From Acheta domesticus (taxonomy: Eukaryota > Arthropoda > Insecta > Orthoptera > Gryllidae), in assembly GCA_031308135.1 (NCBI GenBank), contig JAHLJT010008756.1, positions 103,041,271-103,105,270 of the forward strand: a stretch of DNA of 64,000 nucleotides. Reading direction: 5' to 3'. Numbering within the stretch: the first letter of the stretch is position 1; each line of letters begins with the position of its first letter. The position numbers and the translations under genes were made by a program. This document shows, one piece after another, positions 1-12,800 of this stretch. The notes below the pieces were generated by a model that searched no databases, was not told the DNA's origin, and saw only the letters and a program-made list of their open reading frames with translations.

Positions 1-204
1 GCTTTGGAAAACCGGGGAAAGTGAGGGAAATTTGGTTAATGAAATGAGTAGCCGCCCTGGGAAATACTAATTGATTATTGCAGACGCATTCGGAACCTGA
101 AAATGTAGGTTTTCTGCTTAATTAGTTTTTTTGTTGTTATTATTGAAGGTCGCATAAACTAGTAGGTCATTAGCGTCTACTATTGGATTTAACGTGATGG
201 TATG

Positions 205-352
205 AGGATGTAACGATATGGTGACGATAAGGGGTGAAAGGACGAACACATACAACCATATCCGAGCGGGACTCGAACATTGCCACCCCCCCTTCCGTCT
301 GAGATCACTACGACACTATTGCTTTAGCGGTTTCGGCCACTGGGCCCACTTA
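205..352 (-). repeat. tRNA-derived SINE head
   Basis: Read on the minus strand, this stretch starts with an A-box-like segment (CCCAGTGGCCGAAACCGC, plus positions about 327-346). About 60 bases later comes a B-box-like GTTCGAGTCCCGCTC (plus positions about 263-278). That spacing and order is the internal RNA polymerase III promoter of a tRNA. The intervening sequence does not fold as a normal tRNA and contains a run of G, so I read it as the tRNA-related head of a SINE and not as a functional tRNA gene. The exact 3' end of the element is not visible. Confidence 0.55.
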
Positions 353-3300
353 TTTAGGTTTTGTTGCAGTGGTATGTTAGGGATATCCATTCGCTTTTCT
401 TTTGTTGAAGTTTTGATGACATTGTTGCACGAGCCTGAATATCAGGTGAGAAATGTGAATTTGCTATTCCATGTCAAATTAAATAAAATAGTTCCAATAG
501 TAAAAAAAAATCCATGTCCAATTAAATTCCATGTCAAATTAAAAGATTGTAAGCAATTGTTTCAAGTTAGATTTTTAGACGAACGAGAAAAAAATCTCAT
601 TCGAACTAGTAGGTATTTAAATTTATTTGACCAGCCTTGCGCATGAGCTGATGCGTTGGCATTACATTTTAGAGCGACCCAATCTCGACAGTCCGTGTAA
701 CAACAATTTCATTGTCGTTTGTTTTTGGCCACAGGGGGTCGTTGGGAATGGAAATGTGGACAATTTATTTCCTATATCTAGCTAGTTTGGAATCTCGGGA
801 CGATAACTCCTCCAGCCTTATGGAGGGGGAAGGGAGGCTCAAACGTTGGTGGTAGCAAATGCATGCCTACGACACTGACGCAGGATGTGTGTTTTTCCGC
901 TCTACTCAATTCATTTTATTCGCTGACTTGCATACTATTACTAGTTAATTTACAATTTGACATTGGAGAAGAGTTATCTGGGAATGAAAACATGGGTTTG
1001 TGAACGAATTTTACGCGTGAGGTACGGAACAATCGATAGGTTACTTCTCCGAAGCAAAATGTGCTTGAGGGTTTTCTGATGACGTCGTTACCCTCGTCCG
1101 GAGTTCAATCCATTGTTGAACTAATACATATCAGGGCCGTGGATCCCTAACGTTCAAGGGCTCTCGATTGTTCTTCAGAAATATTAAATTAATTTTTTCA
1201 AAAAATAAAATAAATCGTTTAAAATTGGTGTTAGATTAAACTATAGGTCTATGCAAAAAATTGGCATTGCGGAGTAATGTCTCGCATCATTGGATAATAT
1301 TTATAATATGGAGTGTTTTTGGCTGATGCAAGTATATCACTTAGTGCTGAGAAGTTTAGTTTTTTTTAACAAAATGTCTTTAAAGCGTAGGGGGGATCGG
1401 TGAAAGTAAGAGTAGCCCCCCCCCCCCCCCCCCCGTAATCTCAAGGCGTAGGCCCAAGGGCCCCCACAAACTGCTAAAACGGTCCCAATACTAATCCTTA
1501 TTTCACAAACGTGAATGGTGGTTGCCAGCTTTAAATTAGTAAAACGCAAACCGACTAGCAAACGCTCTCTCGGTATGCCAGAATTGAAACATTCGTATAT
1601 TCAGGACTGGTAAGTTTGAAGTGGTCGTCTTTCGCGTGTGCGTTCACTGCCCGACGCCCTCCCACGCAGCGCGGTCTCGAATAAACGCGCCGCTGCCCGC
1701 GGCGGTGCGTCCGTTCACGGAGTAATAATAAACACGGCTCATTAGCTGACACGGCGGCAGCGCCTCGAAAGAGGGGCGGGTGGGCGGGCCCTCGATACAG
1801 GCGCGCGTGTATCACTTCATCCGCGCCTATAAATATTCTCACCCGCGGCGGCTTCTGTGAGGAAGCGACGTTGCCGCATAACGCCGCGTGAGCGTCCTGG
1901 GTATCTTCAGAGTGCTTGCACAACAGTGGGACAACGTGTTCAGGGTAAGTGGTGACGTCATCGCTCATTGCAGGCTGTACTCGTACCTCCAGAGGGAAAC
2001 TGATTAAAATTTCAGCTTGTAGATAACATTTATTTGGTGCATTTTTAAAAAATAGTTTAAACAGTTGATGCGCCTATCTTAGTTTATCGTGTAGGTTTCC
2101 GTGCCTCCTTGTCGTCTACCATCGAGACTTTACTATATCAAAATTCGACAATATAATTTTTCGATTTATCGACATTGCAATAAACTCTCTTCGTCGTTCG
2201 TCTTGAGGCAACACAGCGTGGCCGAACTATTTGACATTTGAATTTCGAACATATCTTCCCGTATTCGCAATGGCGACGAATTGTCTAGCAGTCATCCTTG
2301 TGAAAACGGCATTGCTCAAGAGCAGATGCTACCCTTTCTGTTTGATATTGGCGTAAACGGTTTAGCGTCGGCCGTGCGAGGACCTGTAGAAGGGATCTTT
2401 GGTTGTGGATGATAATGCGTACTTCGGTTCATCCATCACTATAATTTGTATTTGTCATTGTAAGGCATCAGACGGCCCAACATTGCTTAGAACCCCTTCG
2501 TGGCGTGTCCACATCTATAGTCAACAAATCAAATGTCTCCCAGTGCTGCGAATTCTGAGTGGTACTTCATTGGGAGCAGGCTGCATTTTTCAATAGCGGT
2601 GATTTTGAATACTCATTCACTCAATCCTAGATATTGATACTATAGTTTACGGATCAGCAACTTCCTCCATTCTGCCATTCCTTAACAATATCTACCACAC
2701 CAATGTCCGTATTTTTAGAGGTTCATCTCATACTAGCAGGATTGGCTACCTTCTAAACGAGCCATTCCTAAACGTAGATGGGAAAACCTGTTATGGTCTT
2801 CTGCTGTTAAATTTTGGGGTATCTCGAACCATCCATCCCAATGAATGATCTGTCCTAGACATGAGACCTCGTATGTTCTCCTAAAATCGCTTCCCCAGCT
2901 TTCAGATATTAGGTTTCAAGTTCTATTGGGGGGCTTGATATCGGCCTTCCTATACCGTGGAACATCCATGCAGCCTAATTTCTCCTTCAAAACTCCTTAG
3001 TTCTAAATTGACCTCGCTCTTCTATCTTCTCAAACTTCTCTTTACAGCCCGTTTTTAAGTCTTGTATTGTTTTTGCTATGATTCCAGCTGTGTTCTTTAA
3101 TAGATCTTACGCGGCCTTCAGATCTAATTTTTAAATTATGTGTGCTTTTAATCAATTTGATGATTACATCTAATGGTCTTTAATCTACGTTACGATTTTA
3201 AATAATTTGACGTGGACGCCAATGACCATAGCTGTTGAATCGTCCTTTAAACCTCAGTAAATTTGTCCTTTTTGTTGTTGAATAATTTAAAGAAATGTTT

Positions 3301-5235
3301 ATAGTTGAGTTCATGAATTGTATTTGGATAGAATAATGCTTGGTAATTATTTTCTTATTGGGTAATAATTTAATTTAATGGCTGAAACACAGAAGTAGTT
3401 ACATTTTTGCTGTTCAAGCAAAAACACATACAAGTACAGTCCTCCGTAGGTTGTCAACAATTGTAATGTTTGACCGCTAATCTAGCGCATAGATTTCAGC
3501 GACATTATTGGTGTGCTGTCATTACTGAATTGTCATGTTCTGTTCATTCGCGTTGCAAACGCTGCATGCGTCACGCCCCGCGCATCTGTTGGATGCAGGG
3601 AGATATGCCTCGGTTGAGGGCACTGGAAATGCAAGAGTTTATCACAGGCCCTGCAATCCACCAGCGTTCGAGCTAGGGACAAATACGGCGTTTGAATGTC
3701 TACAAACGAATGTGTTTCAGATACCTAACCTATTAACCGAACTAAAATTTGACGAGATTGAATATTAATGCTTCTGTGTGAGTTTTAGATTATCATGGGT
3801 TCGGAGGTCGCAGATAACTGGGCTATCTCGTTTGGACACAGCAGAAGCGTTCGTGATTGATTTTTGCCACTGTCGCCCCGGGTTTATGGGCAAGAGTTCT
3901 CCATGAGGAACGCTGCGATATTTTTTCTCGTAAAATTTCTGTTTTACACAGACTTCTCATGATAAAACCCGGCCAACATATGCGCACAATGTTGTTCCAT
4001 TCCTGGATGTGCGCCTCACAAGGCCTTTTGTTTTGAAGCTAAAAACGAGACGCTCTATTCTGACAAATTTACGTCAAATACTGTAGTTCACTCATCGAGA
4101 TCATTTTATCTCTCTTTTTCTCTTTCATTATTTCACTGTCGTTTTTTAGACGAGACAACGGTGCTGTCAGTTTCGTTCGTTTTTCCCCTCGGGGAGAGGT
4201 GTTGGTGGTGAGGTGGTGGACGATTCAGATAAATTGGAAGAGGTAGGTAAATCTTTTTGATGGACAGCCCTATTGTTTACTTGGTCCTAAACTTATTGCA
4301 AGGCAATTGGAGCTGGAGCCTCACATCGACGCGGAGCAGTTTTGTTATTTCAGGCACGTAGAATGGCATAGAACGTTTGTTTGGCAAAGAACTTCCGAAA
4401 TCTAGAGAACATTTCCTGTCCAGTGAATGGCGTCGCGTGGATTACAATGGAGCAAGAAGGTGGTTTGCCAACTTCGGAGGCAGTTAACGTGGTTTTTGAA
4501 CTCCATCAACCCGTATGAAGCTTGCCTTGAGCCTTATCGAAGAAATAATCGGTAAGGATCGAAGTTAGTAGCGGACGCTAGGGGGAAGAGAACTTTATCC
4601 GATACATCAGACACCTCCGTTTGCGTCGTCACCTTTCTTTCCTCTTCATTCCTCAATCCGCCTTCAGAACCCCGTTTTTATAGCGTCTCACACTGCTTAT
4701 TCGCTTTTTATCCCTTCTCGTTCCATTCTTAAACGGTCACAGTTCCGTTCTCTTCCTCCTTTAGTTTGCTGCTCCGTCGTCGCTGTCGCACTTACCTTCT
4801 GATGCCCCGAGAAGGGTCAGCGGGCAAGCAGCGGAACGGCTTCCGGAGGGCGGAATAGGGGGGGGGGGTTATCGGGCACGCGCTCTTACGCCGGGTGGTC
4901 TCGGCGGGGCCGACGAGGGAAGCTGGGGTGGCAGAGGGGGGCGTTAACTGGGGCCGCGAATGCATAAAGCGTGTCGCAGGTGTGGGCGAGGTGTTAAAAC
5001 GCGCGAGTAGAGGTGGAGGCAAAGGCGAGACCCTCTCTTCCCATTTCGCTTCGTCGGCAGCTGCGGGCCGCCCTCCTTCCTCTTTTACACTATAAAAGAT
5101 GCCCGGAACTCTGAGCGGCGAACGCTTTATGACGGTGGCTCAGTGTGCTCGTAATGCACTTGAGCTAATGATTACTTGCTGTCTAGTACAATTCTGAAGT
5201 AGTGTAAAAATTTAATACAGAGGAATTATGACAAA
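353..5235. other. Non-coding stretch with two GC-rich islands
   Basis: I see no convincing exon here. The sequence is AT-rich except for GC/CpG-rich islands at about 1630-1960 and 4790-5090. ORFs inside the islands are compositional. A TATAAAAG at 5091-5098 sits exactly at the right edge of the second island, but no initiator is present at the expected distance of about 30 bases. The nearest arthropod-type TCAGTG is about 50 bases downstream, so a promoter is only a possibility. Confidence 0.5.
1416..1434. repeat. Poly-C homopolymer (19 C)
   Basis: An uninterrupted run of 19 C lies in otherwise AT-rich sequence. A second C run (15 C) occurs at 13467-13481. Both are likely to be length-variable and error-prone in assembly. 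Confidence 0.95.
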
Positions 5236-5267
5236 CTAGTGAGAACCCGTGCGATTAAATCGCACGG
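5236..5267 (-). mobile_element. Probable Helitron 3' terminus
   Basis: Positions 5247-5267 form a perfect palindrome with 10-bp arms and one central base (CCGTGCGATT-A-AATCGCACGG). On the minus strand this hairpin is followed after 7 bases by CTAG (plus 5236-5239), and the next base is T. A GC-rich hairpin followed by CTRR at an A/T insertion point is the hallmark of a Helitron 3' end. The usual spacing is slightly longer, about 10-12 bases. No Rep/helicase coding is nearby, so any element is non-autonomous. The 5' TC end was not located; it would lie at higher plus coordinates. Confidence 0.45.
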
Positions 5268-5778
5268 TTAGTCAAATAACCAAACTGTTTTCTGCTTAAA
5301 TAAATTCTTTTTTTGTATTCCAGCATTATAAACGACCTAACCTCACTAAGATCACTAACCTCTCATATTTCAAGATTTCTATTCAATGTAGAAAATCACG
5401 TTCACGTGCTTACACAACCTACACTAAATTGAAACAAACAAACAATGCTTGAGATTGCATTTCCCGCCACCGTCCGAGTGTAATTTTCTTCCGATAGATC
5501 GCGCGGCAATCAGATAGTACAGATCCCGAATTACTACTTTTTTTAATATTTAGGTATTTTTAACGCCCTTTTTCAATACGAATGTCCCATGTGCAGGTGA
5601 AAAGAAACACGATTTTTCAATCCATTGCTTCTTTATACAGATCGGTTTCGTATGTCGCCCAATTTATTGAAAAGACCAAACAGCCCTTTGAGAAATAATA
5701 TATAAGATGATTTCCAGTTAAAAATTTAATGTATATAAGCAGATAATTATTTCAACATTACAATTTGGAAATACTGGG

Positions 5779-6036
5779 TCAATTCTGCAGCGTCAGAACA
5801 ATGTATATTACATTTACTTTCGGCGATTCTAATTGTGGCTTTATGAGTTCTGTTCTTTTCGTATTATACTTGTAAGGTTCTGTTACTTTGATGAAACTCC
5901 CACCATTGCCTCCGAAAATACAAGGAAATGAGTTTTTCTTTACACGATGTTCTTTTATTGTATACCTTTTTGGAGCTTCATAGTAACTACGGAACATTTC
6001 GGGGTTCCAGACGACGATTTGCTTTTGGGAGAGGGT
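5779..6036 (-). other. Unrecognised ORF with non-island composition
   Basis: On the minus strand an open frame reads leftward from about 6036 and ends at TGA (5779-5781). Most long ORFs here are GC-island artefacts, but this one lies in AT-rich DNA and has a protein-like mix of Lys, Glu, Thr, Tyr, Asn and Pro, with a central FGGNGG segment. An AG precedes it (CTTCAG, minus strand near 6040), and a GTAAAT possible donor lies near 5817. It could therefore be an internal exon, or a fragment of an old transposon gene. I do not recognise a family. Confidence 0.2.
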
Positions 6037-9000
6037 TGAATCTGAAGGTATTTATTTGCCATTATTCCCAGTTGTCATATTTCTTCTTTCCAGAGTTCAA
6101 TGTAGTAGTACAGAACACATTTTCCATCCCTTGTATTATTATTTGCATATTAAACACATTCATTGTATGATTTAAATAGAAGATGGAGTTCCTTCACTCT
6201 TATTACCTTCAAGTGACAATATGTTGCCATGGTGCAGCCAAGCATTAATCCCTTTCCGACTTTTAACATTTCGAACTCGCTTTATCATTACCCGTAACAA
6301 AAAATTTCATTTAATATATTTGAGTAATAAAATAAATGCTTGACGTAGAGGAAACTTGTAAAACAAGTTGGCATTTTCTATAAGTTAATTTTGTATTTAA
6401 AAAAAAAGGAATTAAAAATCATTAAACCATTTAAATGCTTCTTTCAACTTTTTTTTTACTATAGGTTAAAGAAAAGTTTGTTTTTTTTGCGCTGGGGAAA
6501 TTTGAGCTAACCCTGTCTCGGAGAAGAATGAATTCGAACACTGAACACTGTTTATTTTCCATAAATGATATTCACCTTACTTTAGATGAGCCGCTGGAAC
6601 GTGTCAGCAGATAGTCTTCTGGAAATGTCAGATTTATGAATGTGCTTCCTCTGCATAAGGAGAATGTTAGATATGAAGCCCGAGAGGTGTTTCCTGAGTG
6701 CCGGAAAGAGACGAATCTCCTCAACCACTTGTGTGCGTGCCCGTTTTAGTAACAGAAGAGGAAAGAGGAGGCTGCGAGCGGCTGCCATACCGTGCCTGCG
6801 CCGCTCCGCCACTGCCAGTGGATGAACGTTCTCCTGCTTCAATCTTTTTACTTCCCCACTCGGATTACACGCGTGCCCGCACGGCGCCAGCAGACGCCGC
6901 TGTAGCTACCGCCGTCGTCTCACGCTGCGCGCTTCATATCCCCGACGAGAAAAGGCTGTTTGACGTTGAAAAATTTCCCTCTCTGCGCCTCAAAGCCGAA
7001 GGTGCTTCTCCGTACACTCGCCGCTACCACCTGCGACGTCGCTGGCTGTGGGGGCGCCGCGCACACAGCGAGATTAAGGGCGAAATCCCTCTCTATTATC
7101 GGGTTCCACCGAATATGATAGCTCACGTTTTACACCCTCTGGCGGCGCCGGCCGGCGGGTCGCGTGTTTACAGCCCGGCCGGCGGTGGCGGCGAGCAACT
7201 CTGTGATGACTTTGGCCGCCCCCCCCTCTTCATCCTCCCTCGCCACCGGCCCGCAAGCGCGCCGCCTCGTATAAAGTTTCAGGAAGCTCTCGGGCGGCGA
7301 GGAGTGGGGATGGCGGCGTCGAAGCGAGGTGAGGGGAAACTAGGCGGGTTTCAGGAGTTAGCGGAGGCTATCTGCCGTCGCGCGCGCCTCTCTCCGACCT
7401 TCACCTGCGCGGTAGAGCCGCGCCCGCTCGTCAGCGCCAGTTGGACGACCGGGGCGGTGCCGGTGACGGAGAGGTGCAGAGGTCACCGAGCGGAAGCGTT
7501 TCTCGATGCGGGTCGCTAGCTACTCGTGGCTGGGTTTGAAAACGCACTTGTGACTTTTCAGTTGTCAGTTCTTTAAACGAAGATTCATGGGAGGGCAGGG
7601 AGGGAAGAACTCGAAGTGTGTGTTGGGAAGAAGTCTTTGTGTACGAAAACCTTTTTCGGAGAAAAGGGGAGTAGAATGTCAGTTGGTCTGGTCGTAAGTT
7701 AACTTGCCGCCTTTGGGCCGTTTCTCTGAGGAGGAGTTCAGAGATTTCTGTCAAGAATAGATTCCGTTAAACAGACTCGATAGCAATGTGCTAGAGAAAG
7801 ATTACTTAATTCCTGTGATATTTAGCTTCCCTTAAGCAAACTTCATTCGTGAAATATTAAGTAAATATATCTATGCAATATAAACTAACGGCACAGGAAT
7901 GGGCTTTGCTAGTAAAGGAAACCGTGTCTTCCACGAGCGCTGTTGCTTGCCTTGCTGCACAAGGACTGCGCCGTTCTGATTGCGGTTGAAAGCTGGTGGC
8001 GAAGGCGGCGATTGTGATTGTCAGCTGCGGCCTCGAGATCAGCGTTTGGTTTCGTACCAAAAAGTATAAATCTTTGTTTTTTGTAGCGACGTTTGTTACG
8101 CAGTAAAAATTAACGCTTATTCCGGAGGCACGAATGGCGGGAGAAGGGGGAGCTCCAAGCGTCGCTAGCGCCCCCTTTCCGCCACGAGTCGTGACACGGT
8201 ACGGCACGCCTCGCTCGTTTCTCTACGTCACCGGGAATGCGATTTGGCTTTGGGAAACTGCACGTAAAGAAAAGTTACTTAAACTACCAGCTGAAGCGGC
8301 GGCGGTAGCAGTGGCGGCGAGCGAGAGAAGTTAAAATGCGTTCAGAGCGAAGAATTGATAGAAGTTTGGGAATGGAGTCGCAAGCGTATAACTTCGTCCT
8401 TACGCCGCCGCTTAACGTCCCATTTCCGCTGCATTACATAGCTTTCGGAACTGCGCTTCTCCGAAGGGATGGCATCCCTCTAGAAGGCAATCTATTTACA
8501 ACCGGCACTACGTCATTACTGGCAGGCAAAATACGCCTGGCGGTAGGAGCGACGACGGCGCTGCCCCGCTCTTCCTTGTGCGTGTCCCCTTTACATCAGT
8601 TGCCACTGCCTCTCCCCCAGATTCTTCCTCCCTCGCTCCCCCGGGTCGGCGCGTTCATAAACCTGACAGACGGATACTCCGCTGGGTCACGAGTTCAATC
8701 TGGTACCATGTAGCGCCCGAGCTCCCTAAGCTTTGGTCTGTGTGTGTGTATTGGGTCGACGTCTCCGGTTACATAAATCTGCGGCAGAAAAACGTGGAAG
8801 TAATTTTATGGCGCCAGAATGGTGTATGCGAACGGAAATTGTTTCCAGTCTTTCTCTCTCTTTCCGCCCGTTCCGAAGCGAAGCGACGTCGTGCGAGAGA
8901 GCTCGGCCTTGTCGGCGCGCAGGTGCGGTGTCCTGTGGTTTCGTAGGAGAGCTCGTCGCCCACTCTCCTGTTCTTCCCGCTGTCCCGCCTGCCTTCCACG

Positions 9001-9625
9001 CCGTGGTGCCGCTGGGAAATCAGGGGGAAATTATCTTCACGAAGTTGGAAGAAACAGTTTCCGTTCGTTTTAAAGACCCAGTTGCCGCGGGCGAGGTCGT
9101 TGAATCGGGGAGAGAATTCTGGCGGCGGAGTAAGGCAGGATGGGCGGGGCCATGCCGTGCGCCCCTGTGCTCTTTCCGTGCTCATGCAGTGGCCAGACGC
9201 CCCTCCGAAGAAAAAATGGATAAAGCCCGGTTCGCGAAGGGCGGGGTCGCCTGTGCCCAATCCATTGTCGTCTCCCTTCTGACGTTCGTTTTGCTGAGGT
9301 CGATTGCTGAATGGAGCATGTAATGGTGTTTATATCGTTGCTGGCCCTTCTAATAATTCGTAATAAACTTTCGACCAGAAAAAGAAACCATTTCGTATCG
9401 TGATAGCGAAGTACTTAGGTTTGCAGGGACAGTTAATTTGTTCTCAGTGTCCGTTCTGATATAGATCTGAGACCTCATAACTTGCAATGGGCTTTCAGAA
9501 GACTCGATTAACAATTTCATTTGCATCACCAATTCACTTTCTTTCACTATTAGTTTAAAAAAACAAATAACACTGAAACCTTGCCATATGTTAAATAGTG
9601 AATATCTGCAAGGAATAATTAGTAT
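6037..9625. other. Non-coding stretch with GC-rich islands
   Basis: AT-rich DNA holds large islands at about 6690-7520 and 8000-9320. The islands support overlapping ORFs on both strands, up to 273 codons at 6698-7519, which begins with GTG. None has a recognisable domain, and all strands and frames are similarly open, as expected from CpG-rich sequence. No gene is supported. A regulatory or promoter role for the islands is possible but unproven. Confidence 0.5.
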
Positions 9626-9860
9626 GTTAGAGGGCCGAGGTGGCAAAGAGCGTGGGACTTAAGTATGATAGTTTGTCCATTGTCTATCATGTATGTGTTG
9701 TCCGGGAGGGCCTCGCGTTCTGCCGACCCAAGACCAGAGGAGCCCGCAAGTGTGTTTGGTGTATGGTCGAATATGTGTCCCATTGGGACGTGAAGGGTGA
9801 CGGACTGTCGGCTGGATAAAAGCCCTAGGGAAGTAGCAGTTAGAGAAGAATAGTAGTCAT
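9626..9860 (+). repeat. tRNA-Leu-like SINE candidate
   Basis: The segment GGCCGAGGTGGC...GTGGGACTTAAG (from about 9633) closely resembles the D-arm and anticodon-arm region of a leucine tRNA. The B-box region that should follow is poorly conserved. The sequence continues for about 150 bases with mixed, non-AT-rich composition before returning to the AT-rich background. I read it as a degraded tRNA-derived SINE. It is not a functional tRNA, because the T-arm is not intact. Confidence 0.4.
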
Positions 9861-12800
9861 TCCTGTAACTTTTGATTTCTGTTCTAAGAACACGAATTGT
9901 TTCAAGAACTGCGTTGTTTGAAAGAAAATGGAAGCTTTTCGCTCTCGGTTGGGATTGTAGTATATGATTTTAATTTGACCACTGGCGAGGATGCAGCAAC
10001 CCTAGTACAAAACTAAACGAAGTTAATGAAAGGTGGTAGGTAGGGGTGGGTATCCAACGCGGCCACCGGGGGGGTGCGATAGGGCACGGGGAAGGGGGGC
10101 GGCAGTGGAGTGCGACGGGTCGATACCGCGGCCCTCTGCTCGGTGGGCGTGAGTCGCGTCCTCGCTGGTCTCTCCCCTCCCTCTGGGATCTCTTTGCTGC
10201 TGGGCGTCATCCATCGTTCGCGTTGCCCCAATGTTTTATCCTCTTCCGCACTCGCGCCGTCGCTACCCGCGATCCCTCTCCGCTCGTCTTGTTTAATTGC
10301 TCTGCGCTCCGGCGGTGTGGCAGCCGCTGATTTACATCGCAACCTGTAACGAATGCTTTGATAGCTCCCTCCTAGCAGTATTTCTCGTGTGTGTTTCTTG
10401 TTACCGAACAGTAGATTTATACACTTACGTGCACTCTATAACATTGTTTCTTTAACGTTCTTTCCTTATTGTAGATCTATTTGTTGTGAGATCTTTCGAA
10501 GCCTTTTCTCTAGCAATCTTTTATGATACGATACTTTCGAATTCTAATATTATTACCTCTTATTAATATTAAAAATATTATGATTTAATGTTACACAATA
10601 ATTCTCCGTATTACCCTCGGCAAAATTCGTAGTGCAAGACTATTCAATGTTGGTTTCAGGTGGCAAAACTGTTTTTAAATGTTCGTGTTTTGCGTACTGT
10701 ATATACTTGGCCAATTGCCAGGAGTATAGTACGTGCATTGACCCGCTTTCCTCAGTGACGCTAGAGGTGCTTTTGTGTCATCTGCCTTACAGCCCTTTAG
10801 GAACTATTCGTGAGAATTAGCTTCAGACTACTGAAGTTTTCATTTGTCACCTGTATTGCTAATCACATGTTCTTTTATTCTTAGTATTTTGCTGATGTTT
10901 CATTCCTTGTTCTCTTCTCTAAAACCAGTTTCCATTATACGGCTTAGCAAATGTCTCGGTGAAATTTGGGGTATTTGCAAAGCATAATGCTTTCCCTTTT
11001 TCCTTCTTTTCATCACCTACGTACAGTGTTGTATACTCAGGGGTCATTTTATTGCTTACAGCAGTTTCGAAATTAATGTAACCTGGTTGCAATTAATATG
11101 CTCCAAGTTTGCAACCTTCAGCTTTCGTCCAGTAATTCGTGCGCCATTATGAGTAGTTCTTGCCGATCGCAGTTTTTAGTGTTAGAAACGACGATTCACA
11201 TTTAATTTATTTAAACATTCCTCATAAAGGTCTGCTTCCTGATTAAAAACAAAACATTCCGGAGTCAAAACCAAACAAAAAAAAAATCATCTGTACCGAT
11301 ATTATTCCGCCGTCTACAAAAAGTTAATGAGCGTCATACTGAAATATAACGAGGAATCAGTCACTTTGTTAATCTTCGCACAAGATGGATGATAAACTTG
11401 ACAAGACACTTTGGCAATTGTCGCACAATATAGGATGACGCTTCGCTTCGTTTCAAATTCAGTAGTTTGTCTGCTGTTTACGGCTTCGACGGTAGCATTT
11501 GTTAGTTTCGACTTCGCTGATGCTTGAGAGAGATTGTTGCGTTTGCGTCTGCGTCGGCGTCGCATAGGCAGGCGTCTATATCAGCAGCGTGCAATCGCTG
11601 GGCCGGCGCGACCCAGCGGTTATCGGGCATGTATTGTCACGACCCGTGGCGCCCGCGGCACCCGCCGCGTGCGCTACCGCGTTTTAGAACTCGTGGGTGG
11701 CGGGGCCCTCCCCATCTCTTCCCCTCTCGTGACGTCCTGCCCTCCCCCCCACTTTCGGCACATCATACACAGAAAGCGGAAATTAAAATTTTGGAAGTCA
11801 TTAAGAGCGTCGTTGGAGCGCGATAGGCATCGCATGTTTTTAACTGCGCCGCGCCGGTGCCCGGGAGCGGGCTCCGCGCTGGCGATACCGCTGTTGCGCG
11901 GCGGGCAGCGCCCCTCTCACCGCTCGAGCCTGAGAGATCGGCAGCGCGCGCGGCGTTGTGAATGGTCGCTGATGCTGAGATGACTTCGGATTCCTTGCGA
12001 CACTACCATAATGTATTCGAATACATATTGGTTGCATTTCAATATCATTTTTTAAGGAAGTGATCTTAGGTTTCTTCGTGATACATTGGAAGTGATTAGA
12101 CTTCTGAAGATCCTCTTAAGGAAATGGAGTAGATATCATTGTAATAATAGTGATATTGGTTGGTAGGGCATTATCTTCGTAGCTTTGCGTTCCGTGTTAG
12201 TAATGCCTGTCATTTTAGCTGGTTCTCTTAAATTTGATCATTTTGTTGGTTGGGACGACTGTGCTGATAACTAAAATTGAATGTCATAATTTTCCAGTCA
12301 CTGTTTATGTAACAGTTACTCGTGTAAACATTTGTCAAGATTGTAGCATATGGGGATTAAATTTTGTTTTATCGCGATGTACAAAAATTAGAACATGATC
12401 ATCGTATAAAAATGTTGTATCGTTAAAATTAAATTTTACGATGGCGATATTGTATTGCGGAATCGCATAAGCTACAATTGCGTAATTTCACTTGCAGTCA
12501 GCATTCTCATTGCAATGCATGGGTTTTGATAGACCATGCGTAGTTCGAAATCTCGGAAATTTTATATTTTTGAAAAATCGAGGGCTTAAAACCTTATGTC
12601 AAACGTAGCCACACAACGTCAGAGATCACTGGTCAGTATTGTATATTGAATTTGGTTTGTGATTATTTTCTCGATTATTGCGAGGAAAAAGCAAACGTCG
12701 GCGTGGCAGCCGCCGCTAACGCCTACGGAGACATGACGCCACGCAACGCGACGCCGACGGCGCCGGCTGGGCGGAGACGCGGCACCCCCCCCCCCCGCTT

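Noticed and set aside
262..350. Functional tRNA gene
   Set aside because: A- and B-box-like motifs are present, but the stems do not form a cloverleaf and a poly-G run interrupts it. SINE origin fits better.
6698..7519. 273-codon plus-strand ORF
   Set aside because: It begins at GTG, lies entirely in a GC island, has no domain, and has competing ORFs on the opposite strand.
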